Part shown: in pieces, positions 26,910 through 34,977 of the stretch
How the letters are laid out: each line of letters opens with the position of its first letter
How positions within the stretch are numbered: position 1 is the stretch's first letter
DNA from: Chlamydiales bacterium
GTDB lineage: Bacteria > Chlamydiota > Chlamydiia > Chlamydiales > Rhabdochlamydiaceae
DNA length: 60,465 nucleotides
Assembly (NCBI GenBank): GCA_016185065.1
Contig: JACPOL010000002.1
Span: 1 to 60,465, forward strand
Reading direction: 5' to 3'
Notes under the pieces: model-generated
Told to the model about the DNA's origin: nothing
Databases searched by the model: none
Seen by the model: the letters and a program-made list of their open reading frames with translations, nothing else
Translations under genes and position numbers: made by a program

Positions 26910-29057
26910 TTAGTTGCAGCTGGAGCAGGTGCCGTTTGTGACGGCATTGGTGGGGATAAGGACCGTCCCTACGTTGCTTGGATCTACCACCGCGTTAAAG
27001 GCAGGAGGAGGAGCATTGTTGACGAGGATGTAGCCTGGGTTGATATTTGGGGTGATGGCCGTATTCTCCGTGAGTGTTACGCAAACGGGGCCGGATAGCG
27101 CGTTATTTAAGGTTCTAAAGGCTCCATTGCCTGCGGTGACGCCAGGAGCCAAGGTAATGGTATTCTCTTCGAGGTTGACGCATAGTAGGCCGGAAGACGC
27201 ATTTGAGGAGATGTCGATACCTGCCGCGACGCTTGCTAAACCGGGGAGATTAAGAGTGTTGCCTACAATGTTTAAAGAGAATCTTCCTGCTTGGGTGGTG
27301 GTAGTTTGGATAGCAGCAATCGCTCCTGCCATTGTTGCAGGCATATCAATCAAGTTGTTTGTAATGCTCACATCTAAGTTAGATGCGACGTTATGATCGA
27401 TGGTAATGCCTAAAGAGACTCCAGGAAGGGTTTGCGAAGAGAGAGTGTTGGAGTCGATATCAACCGAACTTGAGGTTAGGTTTTGCAGCACAATAGCTCT
27501 TGAGAGTCCAGATGCGCTATCTGTACCCGAAAAGAGGTTGCGGTTGATTGTGATCTCGGCCTGGGAGTTATTTGTAAAATATGTGCCAAAGGTAACTGTT
27601 GTTGAGCGACTCTGAATCGTATTATCGCTGATGATCACTCTTCCAAGATTGCTATTTCCGTCTAACAGAATACAATCTCCTGCTGCTATGCCCCCAGAGA
27701 TAATTGTATTATGAGTGATGAGTGCGTTTGTGATCTCCTGACCGCTAGCGCCAGGACTGGTGCCTCCAGCTATGCCCGCTGAGTTTGTACTCTCGTTGAT
27801 TGTAAAGCCGGAGACCTCGTTATTGCTTGCGAGTTTCACTACGTTAGTTACTCCAGAGGCGTTGCTGATGCTAGGTGGGTTAGAGGTAAAACGCGGGGTC
27901 TCTACACTTCCCAAAGTTGTAGTAAACTGGTGGTTGATTGCCGAACCGAGCAGCCTCTGGTTGTTTTTTAACAGTATGCCAGCGTCCATTCCCGTGTCTG
28001 TCCCGTCGCCAGGAAAGACGTAGATGACATCGTTTACATGAGAAGCATTCTGCGCATCTGCAAGCGTGTTGTAAGGAGATTCAAAAGTTCCATTCGAGTG
28101 GCTGGTATTATCCACAAAGATGAAGAAGAAGGGGTCGTTCGTATCGGGATTGATCGCGGTGCTAAGTTTACGCTTTCTATCTACAACGATGATCTCATTG
28201 CGATCGACGGGCTGCATTGCCACGGCATAGAGAGCTTGAGTGTCTGAGCAGGATCTGCCGCGCGATTTAACAGCGTGATTCTTTGGGCCGAAAGGGTAGG
28301 TGAGGCGTAGCTCTCCTTGTACGATGCCTTTGAAGACAGAGTCGTAGGAGCCGTTTACAGATACGCCTAGATACTTGTGCAGCATCACGCGCGCTCTTGC
28401 TTCGCCTCCAATTGCGTTCTTGCCTTCGCCTTCGAAGTAGTAGGGGCCTGCTGCGATGTAGCAGCTCATGCCCTTCGGCATCTCGATATGCACTCCGGCC
28501 TCGCCGTTCACGCCTTTCATGGCAAATTCTCGCTTTGCTTGAAGGATCATGCTATTGCCTTCAAACTCGTGGAACTTCACATGGTAGAGGCGGCTCGCCT
28601 TCTTACCGACGGGCAGGTAGCCATTCAGTCTAAAGTCCCACACCTTGCCGAGTGATTCGAGCCCAACGCTTACCTGGTTGTAGTGGAAGCGCTCTGTGCG
28701 GCGGTAGTCGTAATAGCTGTTAATGCCCCAGACTCTAGAAGAGATGAAGCGCGCGCCAAGACCAGCGTTTGCTGCCAGTTTTCCATTGTTGAAGACGTGG
28801 CCCCTTAGATCGAGAAAAGGGATGAGGCAGGTGTCGAGACTTTTAGGTGTAGTAAAAAAACCTTCCACCGTCGTGTAGCCCTGCTGGTAACCCACGCCTT
28901 TTGATTCGATGTGGCGTGCGCCCACATTATAGGGCTTAACTTCGGTCTGGCACAGAGCTTCAGATTCAGCCTTGTCCGCCCATAACGCTGGGAGGTATAC
29001 GCCAGTGAGGCAAAGGGTAGTAAAAGCCGCGAGTAGGCTGGTTCTGTTTTTAAGCAT
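26910..29057 (-). CDS. Inverse autotransporter (intimin/invasin-type) with beta-helix passenger
   Basis: 715 residues. Signal peptide 1-27 (cleavage after LWA). An N-terminal beta-barrel (about 50-255) follows the inverse autotransporter pattern: GVGYQQGYTTVEGFFTTP, FLDLRGHVFNNGKLAANAGLGARF, WGINSYYDYRR and YHYNQVSVGLE-like strands. After a linker, residues about 290-715 are a right-handed parallel beta-helix rich in NNxI repeats (ISDNTIQS, ITINRNLFSG, SITNNLIDMP, VNLEENTITL). The barrel sits in the outer membrane and threads the C-terminal helix to the surface. The protein ends CSSCN. Proteins of this build serve in adhesion or invasion. Confidence 0.9.
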   Translation of the reverse strand: MLKNRTSLLAAFTTLCLTGVYLPALWADKAESEALCQTEVKPYNVGARHIESKGVGYQQGYTTVEGFFTTPKSLDTCLIPFLDLRGHVFNNGKLAANAGLGARFISSRVWGINSYYDYRRTERFHYNQVSVGLESLGKVWDFRLNGYLPVGKKASRLYHVKFHEFEGNSMILQAKREFAMKGVNGEAGVHIEMPKGMSCYIAAGPYYFEGEGKNAIGGEARARVMLHKYLGVSVNGSYDSVFKGIVQGELRLTYPFGPKNHAVKSRGRSCSDTQALYAVAMQPVDRNEIIVVDRKRKLSTAINPDTNDPFFFIFVDNTSHSNGTFESPYNTLADAQNASHVNDVIYVFPGDGTDTGMDAGILLKNNQRLLGSAINHQFTTTLGSVETPRFTSNPPSISNASGVTNVVKLASNNEVSGFTINESTNSAGIAGGTSPGASGQEITNALITHNTIISGGIAAGDCILLDGNSNLGRVIISDNTIQSRSTTVTFGTYFTNNSQAEITINRNLFSGTDSASGLSRAIVLQNLTSSSVDIDSNTLSSQTLPGVSLGITIDHNVASNLDVSITNNLIDMPATMAGAIAAIQTTTTQAGRFSLNIVGNTLNLPGLASVAAGIDISSNASSGLLCVNLEENTITLAPGVTAGNGAFRTLNNALSGPVCVTLTENTAITPNINPGYILVNNAPPPAFNAVVDPSNVGTVLIPTNAVTNGTCSSCN

Positions 29058-29167
29058 TTCTTTTTCATATACCTTGATTTTTTTTAATAAAACAAAATTA
29101 TGCTTTACTTGCCCGCATTATTTTAGTAGATGTTGAAAATGAAGCACTATGTAATGTGGAGAGGTCC

Positions 29168-29452
29168 ATGAATATCAAAAGAATTATCGGAATCGTTGTG
29201 ATGCTGGTTGGCGTTGCAGCAATTCTCTATGCGCTCAATGCAAGCGGCCGCATCGCGGAAGCGAAAGGCAACATCGAGATGGCAACGAGCCAGATGCCAA
29301 AAGATGCGACGAGTGAGCTTATCGGTGGCATCTTGAAGAGCAAGGCGAGCCAGTACGACTCACAAGTTCTAGCTCTTCTCATCGGTGGAATTGCACTTGT
29401 AGTGGTCGGTGGTGCAGTTGCAATCTGCTGTGGTAGAAAGAAAAGACGTTAG
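29168..29452 (+). CDS. Small two-TM membrane protein, DUF3185-like
   Basis: 94 residues from ATG 29168 (GGAGAGG 5 nt ahead). The N-terminal helix IIGIVVMLVGVAAILYALNAS and the second segment VLALLIGGIALVVVGGAVAI flank a short polar loop, as in DUF3185 proteins (IIGI..GV.LL.YG.NAS). Function unknown; usually linked with general stress responses. The basic tail CGRKKRR should be cytoplasmic. Its stop interlocks by 4 bp (TTAG) with that of the convergent hydrolase gene. Confidence 0.75.
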   Translation: MNIKRIIGIVVMLVGVAAILYALNASGRIAEAKGNIEMATSQMPKDATSELIGGILKSKASQYDSQVLALLIGGIALVVVGGAVAICCGRKKRR

Positions 29453-30249
29453 TCTCTTCTTTTTAAGAAGTCGATCGCAACCTGGGCAAACTCATCAGGC
29501 CTCTCAATGAGAGTCATGTGGGCCTGGTTTTCGAATAGGAAGAGCTGACTTCTAGGAATGCTATTTGCCAGTGCAAAGAGCTCTTTTGGAGCGCAGAGGA
29601 GATCCTCCTCTCCGCCGATCAGAAGGGTTTGCGCGCTGATTTTATGTATCTTCTCTCTTGCATCAAAATTCATAAGAGCTTGCAGCTGTCTGCGCTGACC
29701 TACTAGGGACTGATGGTGTGGATTTCGCATAGAAAGGTCTATCATCTTCGCCACATTCTCTCCTCCTTGCAGAAAAGGTGCGGAGAAGAGCCAGGGGGCC
29801 ATTCCTTCAAGGATGTTCTCGTCTGTAATGCCAAGATTCCTGAGCTTTACGAAAAAGTTGCATACCATTGTTGAAATAGGTGAGAACTTCGCAGAGGAGT
29901 TTGCGATCACTAATTTATCTACTCTATCGGGATGGGTAAAGGCGAGCTGCTGTGCAATCGATCCGCCCAGTGAGTGGCCCAGAACGTGGCAGCGTCCGAA
30001 TTTTGCCGCATCTAGCACGCCAATCAGATCTTCTGCCATCTCTTCAACAGTATAGGGCAGGTCTGGGCTTTCGCTGCGTCCTGCTCCGCGATTATCAAAA
30101 ATCAGTACGTTAAAGTGGTTAGCAAATAGAGGAAGAGTGCGAACCCACTGGCTGATATCGCAGGCATAGCCAGCAATGAGAACAAGTGGCTCACCCTTTC
30201 CGTGTAGCTCGTAGTAGAAGCTGCTCTTGTTGACCTTAACATTTGGCAT
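29449..30249 (-). CDS. Alpha/beta hydrolase
   Basis: 266 residues, a full alpha/beta-hydrolase fold: oxyanion region LVLIAGYACDISQW, nucleophile elbow GHSLGGS, the acid in GGEEDLLCAPKE, and the catalytic His in FENQAHMTLIERPDEFA. The sequence resembles the 3-oxoadipate enol-lactonase/esterase group (DNRGAGRSESPDLPY), which gives no firm substrate. The A and T of its ATG and its AGG Shine-Dalgarno belong to the end of the palindromic element at 30248-30412, so translation initiation of this gene depends on that element. Confidence 0.9.
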   Translation of the reverse strand: MPNVKVNKSSFYYELHGKGEPLVLIAGYACDISQWVRTLPLFANHFNVLIFDNRGAGRSESPDLPYTVEEMAEDLIGVLDAAKFGRCHVLGHSLGGSIAQQLAFTHPDRVDKLVIANSSAKFSPISTMVCNFFVKLRNLGITDENILEGMAPWLFSAPFLQGGENVAKMIDLSMRNPHHQSLVGQRRQLQALMNFDAREKIHKISAQTLLIGGEEDLLCAPKELFALANSIPRSQLFLFENQAHMTLIERPDEFAQVAIDFLKRRD

Positions 30250-30412
30250 GAACCTATCCGCAAATAATAAGTTTTAGAGTTTTGATGGATTTTTCGTCAG
30301 ATTTTTGTGCTGCTTCGTAGGACATACTTAAACAAGTAGACCAAGAAGCAGCACGAAGATATGGCGAAAAAGGAGCAAAAGGCAAAAATTTAGAATTTGC
30401 GGATAGGTTCAT
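30248..30412. mobile_element. 165-bp imperfect palindrome with 18-bp terminal inverted repeats
   Basis: The first and last 18 bp are exact inverted complements (ATGAACCTATCCGCAAAT at 30248-30265). Further matches inside include GTGCTGCTTCGTAGG against CCAAGAAGCAGCAC, so nearly the whole element folds back on itself. Read from either end its border contains GGATAGGTTCAT, an AGG Shine-Dalgarno at the correct distance from AT of a start codon. No protein is encoded. Only one full copy is in the window. Confidence 0.8.
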
Positions 30413-30626
30413 AAGAAAAAAATACCCCAGCCCTTCTTAAGCAGCAATAAATTCTTTAAAGAAGAAGAGAGCCCGCAGAAGAAGTGGACGAGATGGACAA
30501 GGAGTGGACAGGAGGTGGACGAAGTGGACGGGCGGGCAAGAGGGAGGGGAAAGAATTCTTTCTTCAGCGCGTGTCCACTTCGTCCACCTCGTCCACTTAC
30601 GTCCATCTCTTCTCCGAGCGCTCTTT
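30413..30626. repeat. GTGGAC word-repeat hairpin
   Basis: The left arm, about 30492-30534, is a run of GTGGAC/ATGGAC words separated by 1-6 nt; the right arm, about 30569-30606, is their complement (GTCCAC/GTCCAT). Between them lies AAAGAATTCTTTCTT. A second short hairpin, GCTCTTT-tc-AAAGAGC (about 30619-30635), reaches into the 3' end of the flavoprotein gene. The structure separates the flavoprotein gene from the palindrome ahead of the hydrolase gene and could terminate the flavoprotein transcript. Apparent ORFs here are low-complexity readings of the repeat. Confidence 0.75.
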
Positions 30627-31841
30627 TCAAAGAGCGGCTTGGCCGGCGAGGAAGGCGGTGGTCCAGGCGTTCTGGAAGTTGAAGCCACCGGTAATGCCAT
30701 CGATGTCGAGGATCTCGCCTGCGAAGAAGAGGCCTGGACAGATCTTGCTCTCCATCGTCTTGAAGTTGACCTCTTTTAAGGTCACGCCTCCGCAAGTGAC
30801 AAACTCCTCTTTGTTTGTTGTCTTTCCATCTACTTGATAGATGTCTTCGTGCAGTTTTGCCGCAAGATTCTGCAGCTCTTTATTGGGGATGTCAGAGAGA
30901 CGTCTAAAAAGCAGCTCGTTCTCTTGCTGTTCGATAAGCGCTTTCCAGAGGTTCTTGGGAAGATGGAAAGGGCTCTCAGTGTCGAGATTTTTCTGCGGAA
31001 AATCTCTCTTAAATTTCACGAGATGGGCAAGCGCTTCTTCTTGGGAGAGGTCGGGCAGCCAGTTAATTGCGAGTTCCACTTTATATCCCTTCTCGTACAG
31101 ATCTCTTGCGCCCCACGCCGATAGCTTAAGAGCAGCAGGTCCGCTAAAGCCAAAGTGGGTAATTAGCAGCGGGCCTCTCTGTGAAAGAGTTGTGCCTCGG
31201 ATTTTGAGCTCTGCAGATTTAACAGCCACGCCACTAAGCTCTTTGAGGGGTGAGGTCGGCACGTTGAAAGTAAAAAGAGAGGGGACGGGAGCTTGAATAG
31301 TATGGCCAAGCTGCTGAGCCCAGGCGTGTCCGTCAGCCCCGCTTCCGGTAGCTAGGAGGAGGTGCTTGCACACAAACTTCTCCTCATTGACTAGAAGCTC
31401 AAAACCCTCTTCTGTTTTAGCGATGCTCTGAATTCTATGCCTGAGTAGGATCTCGACTCCGAGAGTTTTCGCTTCATTTAAGAGACATTCGATGATCGTC
31501 TCTGATCTATCTGAAACAGGAAAAATTCTTCCATCCGATTCCGTTTTAAGTTTAACGCCGCGGGATTCAAACCAGTCGATCGTATCGCGTGGCTGAAAGG
31601 TGTGGAAGGGGCCGACCAGCTCCCTTGCTCCACGAGGATAGTTGCCAGATAGCTGTTTGGGATCGAAACAGGAGTGGGTGACGTTGCATCTGCCGCCACC
31701 TGAAACGCGGACTTTGGAGAGTAGGACCGCGCTCTTTTCGAGCAGCGTTACCTGCGCGGAGGGGTTCTGGGTTTTAGCGCAGATCGCAGCAAATACTCCG
31801 GCGGCACCGCCGCCAACTACAATTAAATCTCTTCTATTCAT
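30627..31841 (-). CDS. HI0933-family FAD-dependent flavoprotein (BaiN/RdsA-like)
   Basis: 404 residues from ATG 31841, which places the FAD-binding MNRRDLIVVGGGAAGVFAA at the N-terminus; a longer reading from a TTG at 31880 lacks support. Further family marks: LLEKSAVLLSKVRVSGGGRCNVT, the NYPRGARELVGPFH segment, LATGSGADGHAWAQQLGH, and the C-terminal GGVTLKEVNFKTMESKICPGLFFAGEILDIDGITGGFNFQNAW (read in two pieces). These cytosolic oxidoreductases have no settled substrate. A GTGGAC hairpin follows the stop. Confidence 0.92.
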   Translation of the reverse strand: MNRRDLIVVGGGAAGVFAAICAKTQNPSAQVTLLEKSAVLLSKVRVSGGGRCNVTHSCFDPKQLSGNYPRGARELVGPFHTFQPRDTIDWFESRGVKLKTESDGRIFPVSDRSETIIECLLNEAKTLGVEILLRHRIQSIAKTEEGFELLVNEEKFVCKHLLLATGSGADGHAWAQQLGHTIQAPVPSLFTFNVPTSPLKELSGVAVKSAELKIRGTTLSQRGPLLITHFGFSGPAALKLSAWGARDLYEKGYKVELAINWLPDLSQEEALAHLVKFKRDFPQKNLDTESPFHLPKNLWKALIEQQENELLFRRLSDIPNKELQNLAAKLHEDIYQVDGKTTNKEEFVTCGGVTLKEVNFKTMESKICPGLFFAGEILDIDGITGGFNFQNAWTTAFLAGQAAL

Positions 31842-31951
31842 AGGCAGAAGAATTATAGGTGAACCCCTCTTCAAAAGCAAATAAGTTAAAATAATTTCTT
31901 GACTGTAGCTGTTAGGAGCTGTTAGCAGTAAGAAAAGTCTAGGGAGGCTTT

Positions 31952-32125
31952 ATGTTGAGTTGGGCTCTTATCTTTTTTATCGTCGCAATTGTTGCGGCAA
32001 TCTTTGGATTCACAGGAATTGCACAGGGTGCGATTTCGATTGCGCGTATTCTCTTCTTCCTCTTCTTGGTCCTCTTCTTAATCTCGCTGGTTATGGGACT
32101 CATGCAATCTCCGGCGCCAATGTGA
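31952..32125 (+). CDS. Small membrane protein, DUF1328 (YtjA-like)
   Basis: 57 residues, easily missed by length filters. Two hydrophobic segments separated by [15 protein letters not shown], the DUF1328 signature (W-A..F.I.A.IAA.FGF.GIA..A..IA..LF.IF...F). GGGAGG stands 6 nt before the ATG. Function unknown; often osmotic- or envelope-stress related. It precedes the carbonic anhydrase gene by 5 bp, so they are likely co-transcribed. Confidence 0.85.
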   Translation: MLSWALIFFIVAIVAAIFGFTGIAQGAISIARILFFLFLVLFLISLVMGLMQSPAPM

Positions 32126-32130
32126 GCAGC

Positions 32131-32781
32131 ATGAAAAAGTGGATTGTAACGCTGCTATTATGCTCAGGTTTGCAGTGCAGCCTGAGCGCTGCCTCTAGTG
32201 AGCCTACGGCTCCTAAGCTGGCTCTTGAGAGATTAATTGAGGGCAATAAGCGCTTCTATAAAGACAAGTCGGAGCATCCGAATAGAACTGAGGAGAGGCG
32301 ACTTGAAACAGCTGGAGGGCAGCACCCTTACGCGATCATTCTGGGCTGTTCCGATTCGCGGGTTGCGCCTGAAATTATCTTCGACGAAGGAATCGGGGAT
32401 CTCTTCATCGTAAGAGTTGCTGGCAATGTGCTCGGGCCCATCGGAATGGAGAGCATCCACTACTCGGCTATCTACTTAAACTCTGCAATTATTGTGGTTT
32501 TGGGACACGAGTCTTGCGGTGCCGTGCAAGCGGTCCTCAACAACAACACAAAAGATATCGAAACGATCGCAACTCAGATTAAAGAAGCGGCTGATAGGAC
32601 CAAGGGGCAGGGCGATCTCCGTTTGGAAAACACGATTAAATTGAATGCAAAAATGATGGTTCAGCAGCTTAAAAACGACCCTGTCTTAAGCGATCTCATC
32701 AAGAAGAAGAAGCTGGATATTGTAGGGGGTTACTACGACTTCCATACCGGTAAAGTCGAAATCCTTACGCCAGGCCTCTAG
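32131..32781 (+). CDS. Secreted beta-class carbonic anhydrase
   Basis: 216 residues from ATG 32131, which gives a signal peptide (MKKWIVTLLLCSGLQCSLSA). Zinc ligands and the catalytic dyad are present: CSDSR in ILGCSDSRVAPE and H-x2-C in VLGHESCGAV; the sequence also has the DLFIVRVAGNV strand. It converts CO2 and bicarbonate in the periplasm. A periplasmic beta-CA is uncommon and fits buffering of the intravacuolar environment. The C-terminal YYDFHTGKVEIL is typical. A longer reading from 31960 runs through the DUF1328 gene out of frame and is not real. Confidence 0.92.
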   Translation: MKKWIVTLLLCSGLQCSLSAASSEPTAPKLALERLIEGNKRFYKDKSEHPNRTEERRLETAGGQHPYAIILGCSDSRVAPEIIFDEGIGDLFIVRVAGNVLGPIGMESIHYSAIYLNSAIIVVLGHESCGAVQAVLNNNTKDIETIATQIKEAADRTKGQGDLRLENTIKLNAKMMVQQLKNDPVLSDLIKKKKLDIVGGYYDFHTGKVEILTPGL

Positions 32782-32898
32782 TATCTTCTTAAAAATCAGA
32801 TGGTTACGTATTTAATTTCAATTTTTAAGTTGAATTTACATATTCGAAATTATTTAGTATAATCGATAGTCATATATTAAATAATTTTGGTTTGAATT

Positions 32899-33972
32899 TT
32901 GACTTCTTCAATTACAAGCTTTGTGGAGACGTTTTTCTGGGCTCAGCAGGATCTCATTCTTCCTGCTGTCCTTGCGATTCCAGCTGCAATTGAAGCGACT
33001 CTCTTTTTAGGAAGCTGCTATCAGAATCGAGAGGGGATTGCAGAGCGGTTGAAGGAGGCAAAAGTCCACCTTTTCGATATCTACGAGAATAAGCCTGCAG
33101 ACGTTGCTAAACTGGCAGCGGTAGCCGTTCTGCTCAGTGGATCCATCATCGCCCCCTTTTGTCTACTCTCCCCAACACTTGCCCTCCCCTCAGCTCTTTT
33201 GGCCATCGTTGGCATCGGCCTTCTTTGGGAGGGAGCTGAAAGAGTTCCAGGTCTTATTCAAGATTTAAGCGCATGGACTTTTGAGACATTTACTCCAAAA
33301 AACGAAGAGAGCGAGCGCGACTACTACCTTCGAATAGGAGGGGGAGTGTGCAAGGTTCTTCTGGTTAGTGCGCTTGCACTCTCAACGGGTCTAATCGCAT
33401 TTAAGGCAGGGGGTATCATTAAAGCGGTAATTGGGATGTGGGCGACTAGGCCCTGGTCGATTCCTTCGCTGCTTCCAATGCAGACGCCCGCAGTTGTGCT
33501 CATGGAGTATGCACTTGTTGGTCTCTGCCACCTTCTGCTTGCAGTGCGCGCCTATCAAAAAGATGAGAAGATGATGGCGCTCTTCCATGGAGTGAACGCC
33601 CTTCTCTCATTTATCTTCCCAGCGGTCTACTGGAGAGATGAGGGCTCAAACCTGCGTCTGCACCACTCTTTCACAGGTCTGCTCATGCAGCTGATGCCGT
33701 TTAGATGCACAAAGATGCTAGGCGCCCTAATCTCTTTCGATTCTCTGCTCTATTTCATCTCCTCAAATCGAGGCCACTGGACTTACGGGCGCTTCTCCAA
33801 CTTCGATTTCATGAATATCGTAGTAGGAAATATTTCTCTTATCCTCCTCTTCTACGTCGCGGCAGGTTTCATAGAACTTGCCTCCAAGAAAATCGAGAAA
33901 ATGGTACAATTCGAGCCATGTCGCTTGAAAGAAACATCGAGATCAAAAAGTATATCTGCTCTCTCTTCGTAA
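32899..33972 (+). CDS. Polytopic membrane protein of unknown family
   Basis: 357 residues from a TTG start (weak Shine-Dalgarno; a later start is possible). About seven hydrophobic segments, for example LILPAVLAIPAAIEATLFLGS, LAAVAVLLSGSIIAPFCLL, VLLVSALALSTGLIAF, VVLMEYALVGLCHLLLAV and FMNIVVGNISLILLFYVAAGF. No signal peptide and no known family motif seen; a DoxX-like or Inc-type protein cannot be excluded. The 3' end overlaps the O-methyltransferase gene by 55 bp. The upstream gap 32782-32898 is AT-rich, a likely promoter. Confidence 0.75.
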   Translation: MTSSITSFVETFFWAQQDLILPAVLAIPAAIEATLFLGSCYQNREGIAERLKEAKVHLFDIYENKPADVAKLAAVAVLLSGSIIAPFCLLSPTLALPSALLAIVGIGLLWEGAERVPGLIQDLSAWTFETFTPKNEESERDYYLRIGGGVCKVLLVSALALSTGLIAFKAGGIIKAVIGMWATRPWSIPSLLPMQTPAVVLMEYALVGLCHLLLAVRAYQKDEKMMALFHGVNALLSFIFPAVYWRDEGSNLRLHHSFTGLLMQLMPFRCTKMLGALISFDSLLYFISSNRGHWTYGRFSNFDFMNIVVGNISLILLFYVAAGFIELASKKIEKMVQFEPCRLKETSRSKSISALSS

Positions 33973-34595
33973 ACGAGGATGAGATTCTTAAGACCGTCCG
34001 CACAAATTCCAAGAAAGAGCGTCTGCCCGACATTCAAGTTCCCTCGAATGTAGGGAAGCTCCTCTACATGCTTACTAAACTTCACGCCCCGAAGAGGGTT
34101 CTCGAAATTGGTACACTAGGTGGCTATAGCACCATCTGGATTGCGAGAGCTATGGGAGCGGAGGGGCGGATCATCTCGCTCGATATCGACGCGCATAACA
34201 TACGCGTGGCAAAGGAGCATCTGGCTCTTGCCGGCCTCCAAGAGAGAGTAGAGATCAGATTCGGAAGGGCCACAGAGCTTCTGCAGCAGATGGTCGAATC
34301 AAAAGAGGAGCCCTTCGATCTGATCTTTATCGATGCGGACAAGGTGAGCTATCCCGACTATCTCGAATACGCAGTAAAACTCTCATCTCCAGGAACCCTA
34401 ATCTTAAGCGATAATCTGATTCCCAAAGGGGGAGAGATCGGCGGCAGAGGTCCTGATATGCAGGATGAAGAGAAGGGGATCTACAAGTTCAACCAGCAGA
34501 TGGCCTCTCATCCGCGGCTTGAAACCATTCTTATTCCCACAATCGTGGGAGAAAAGGGGCGCATAGACGCGCTCGGTCTTTCAATTGTTACGTGA
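33918..34595 (+). CDS. SAM-dependent O-methyltransferase (class I, CCoAOMT-like)
   Basis: 225 residues from ATG 33918. The SAM fold is complete: VLEIGTLGGYSTIWIARAM (motif I), IISLDIDAHNIRVAKEHL, the metal-binding IFIDADKVSYPDYLEYAVKL and GTLILSDNLIPKG, as in catechol/caffeoyl-CoA O-methyltransferases. It should methylate a small hydroxylated acceptor; homologues occur throughout Chlamydiales. The start lies inside the preceding membrane-protein gene. The 3' end overlaps the convergent lipoprotein gene by 15 bp. Confidence 0.92.
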   Translation: MSLERNIEIKKYICSLFVNEDEILKTVRTNSKKERLPDIQVPSNVGKLLYMLTKLHAPKRVLEIGTLGGYSTIWIARAMGAEGRIISLDIDAHNIRVAKEHLALAGLQERVEIRFGRATELLQQMVESKEEPFDLIFIDADKVSYPDYLEYAVKLSSPGTLILSDNLIPKGGEIGGRGPDMQDEEKGIYKFNQQMASHPRLETILIPTIVGEKGRIDALGLSIVT

Positions 34596-34931
34596 CAATC
34601 TCTTTTCAAGGCGGCGCATTGAAAAGGCGACGATAAGCGAGGGGAGAAGAAGGAACGAGGCGAGGAGCAGAACTCCCATTTTTACTGAAACAGTTGGCAG
34701 TACATCCATCATCTCTTTTAGAAGAACGCTATTCTGTTGAATAAGCGAAGTTGAAGCCTCAACAGCTTGAACATTGGCATAGACAGTTGCAGTGCTCTTC
34801 TCAACAGCTAAGGCGTTCTGTGTGATCAGTGCAGAGCTCCGGTCCATCTCATTGTTCATCTCATGAATACGGCCGCAGCCCGCAGCGAGAAGTAGAAGAG
34901 CTGAAAAGAGGATGAGCTTGTACTTGATCAT
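34581..34931 (-). CDS. Small lipoprotein with C-terminal membrane anchor
   Basis: 116 residues. Type II signal peptide with lipobox LAAGC (Cys19), a polar helical middle with heptad-like spacing (NEMDRSSALITQNALAVEKS), and a C-terminal hydrophobic segment (KMGVLLLASFLLLPSLIVAF) with a basic tail RRLEKRLSRNN. The double anchoring suggests a periplasmic spacer between inner membrane and lipid anchor. Family unknown; not recognised. Confidence 0.78.
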   Translation of the reverse strand: MIKYKLILFSALLLLAAGCGRIHEMNNEMDRSSALITQNALAVEKSTATVYANVQAVEASTSLIQQNSVLLKEMMDVLPTVSVKMGVLLLASFLLLPSLIVAFSMRRLEKRLSRNN

Positions 34932-34977
34932 ACTTCCCAGCCATACCCCTTCCCGAAATACTCTTCAAAGAATTTCT

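Noticed and set aside
30492..30606. Tandem GTGGAC words as a possible CRISPR array
   Set aside because: Units are 6 nt with 1-6 nt spacing and appear in inverted arms; no 25-40 nt repeats with unique spacers and no cas genes in the window.
30409..30837. Arg/Ser/Pro-rich ORFs over the GTGGAC hairpin
   Set aside because: Their residues (WTRWTKWTRAE and the like) are direct translations of the GTGGAC words; composition is unlike any neighbour and there is no start signal.
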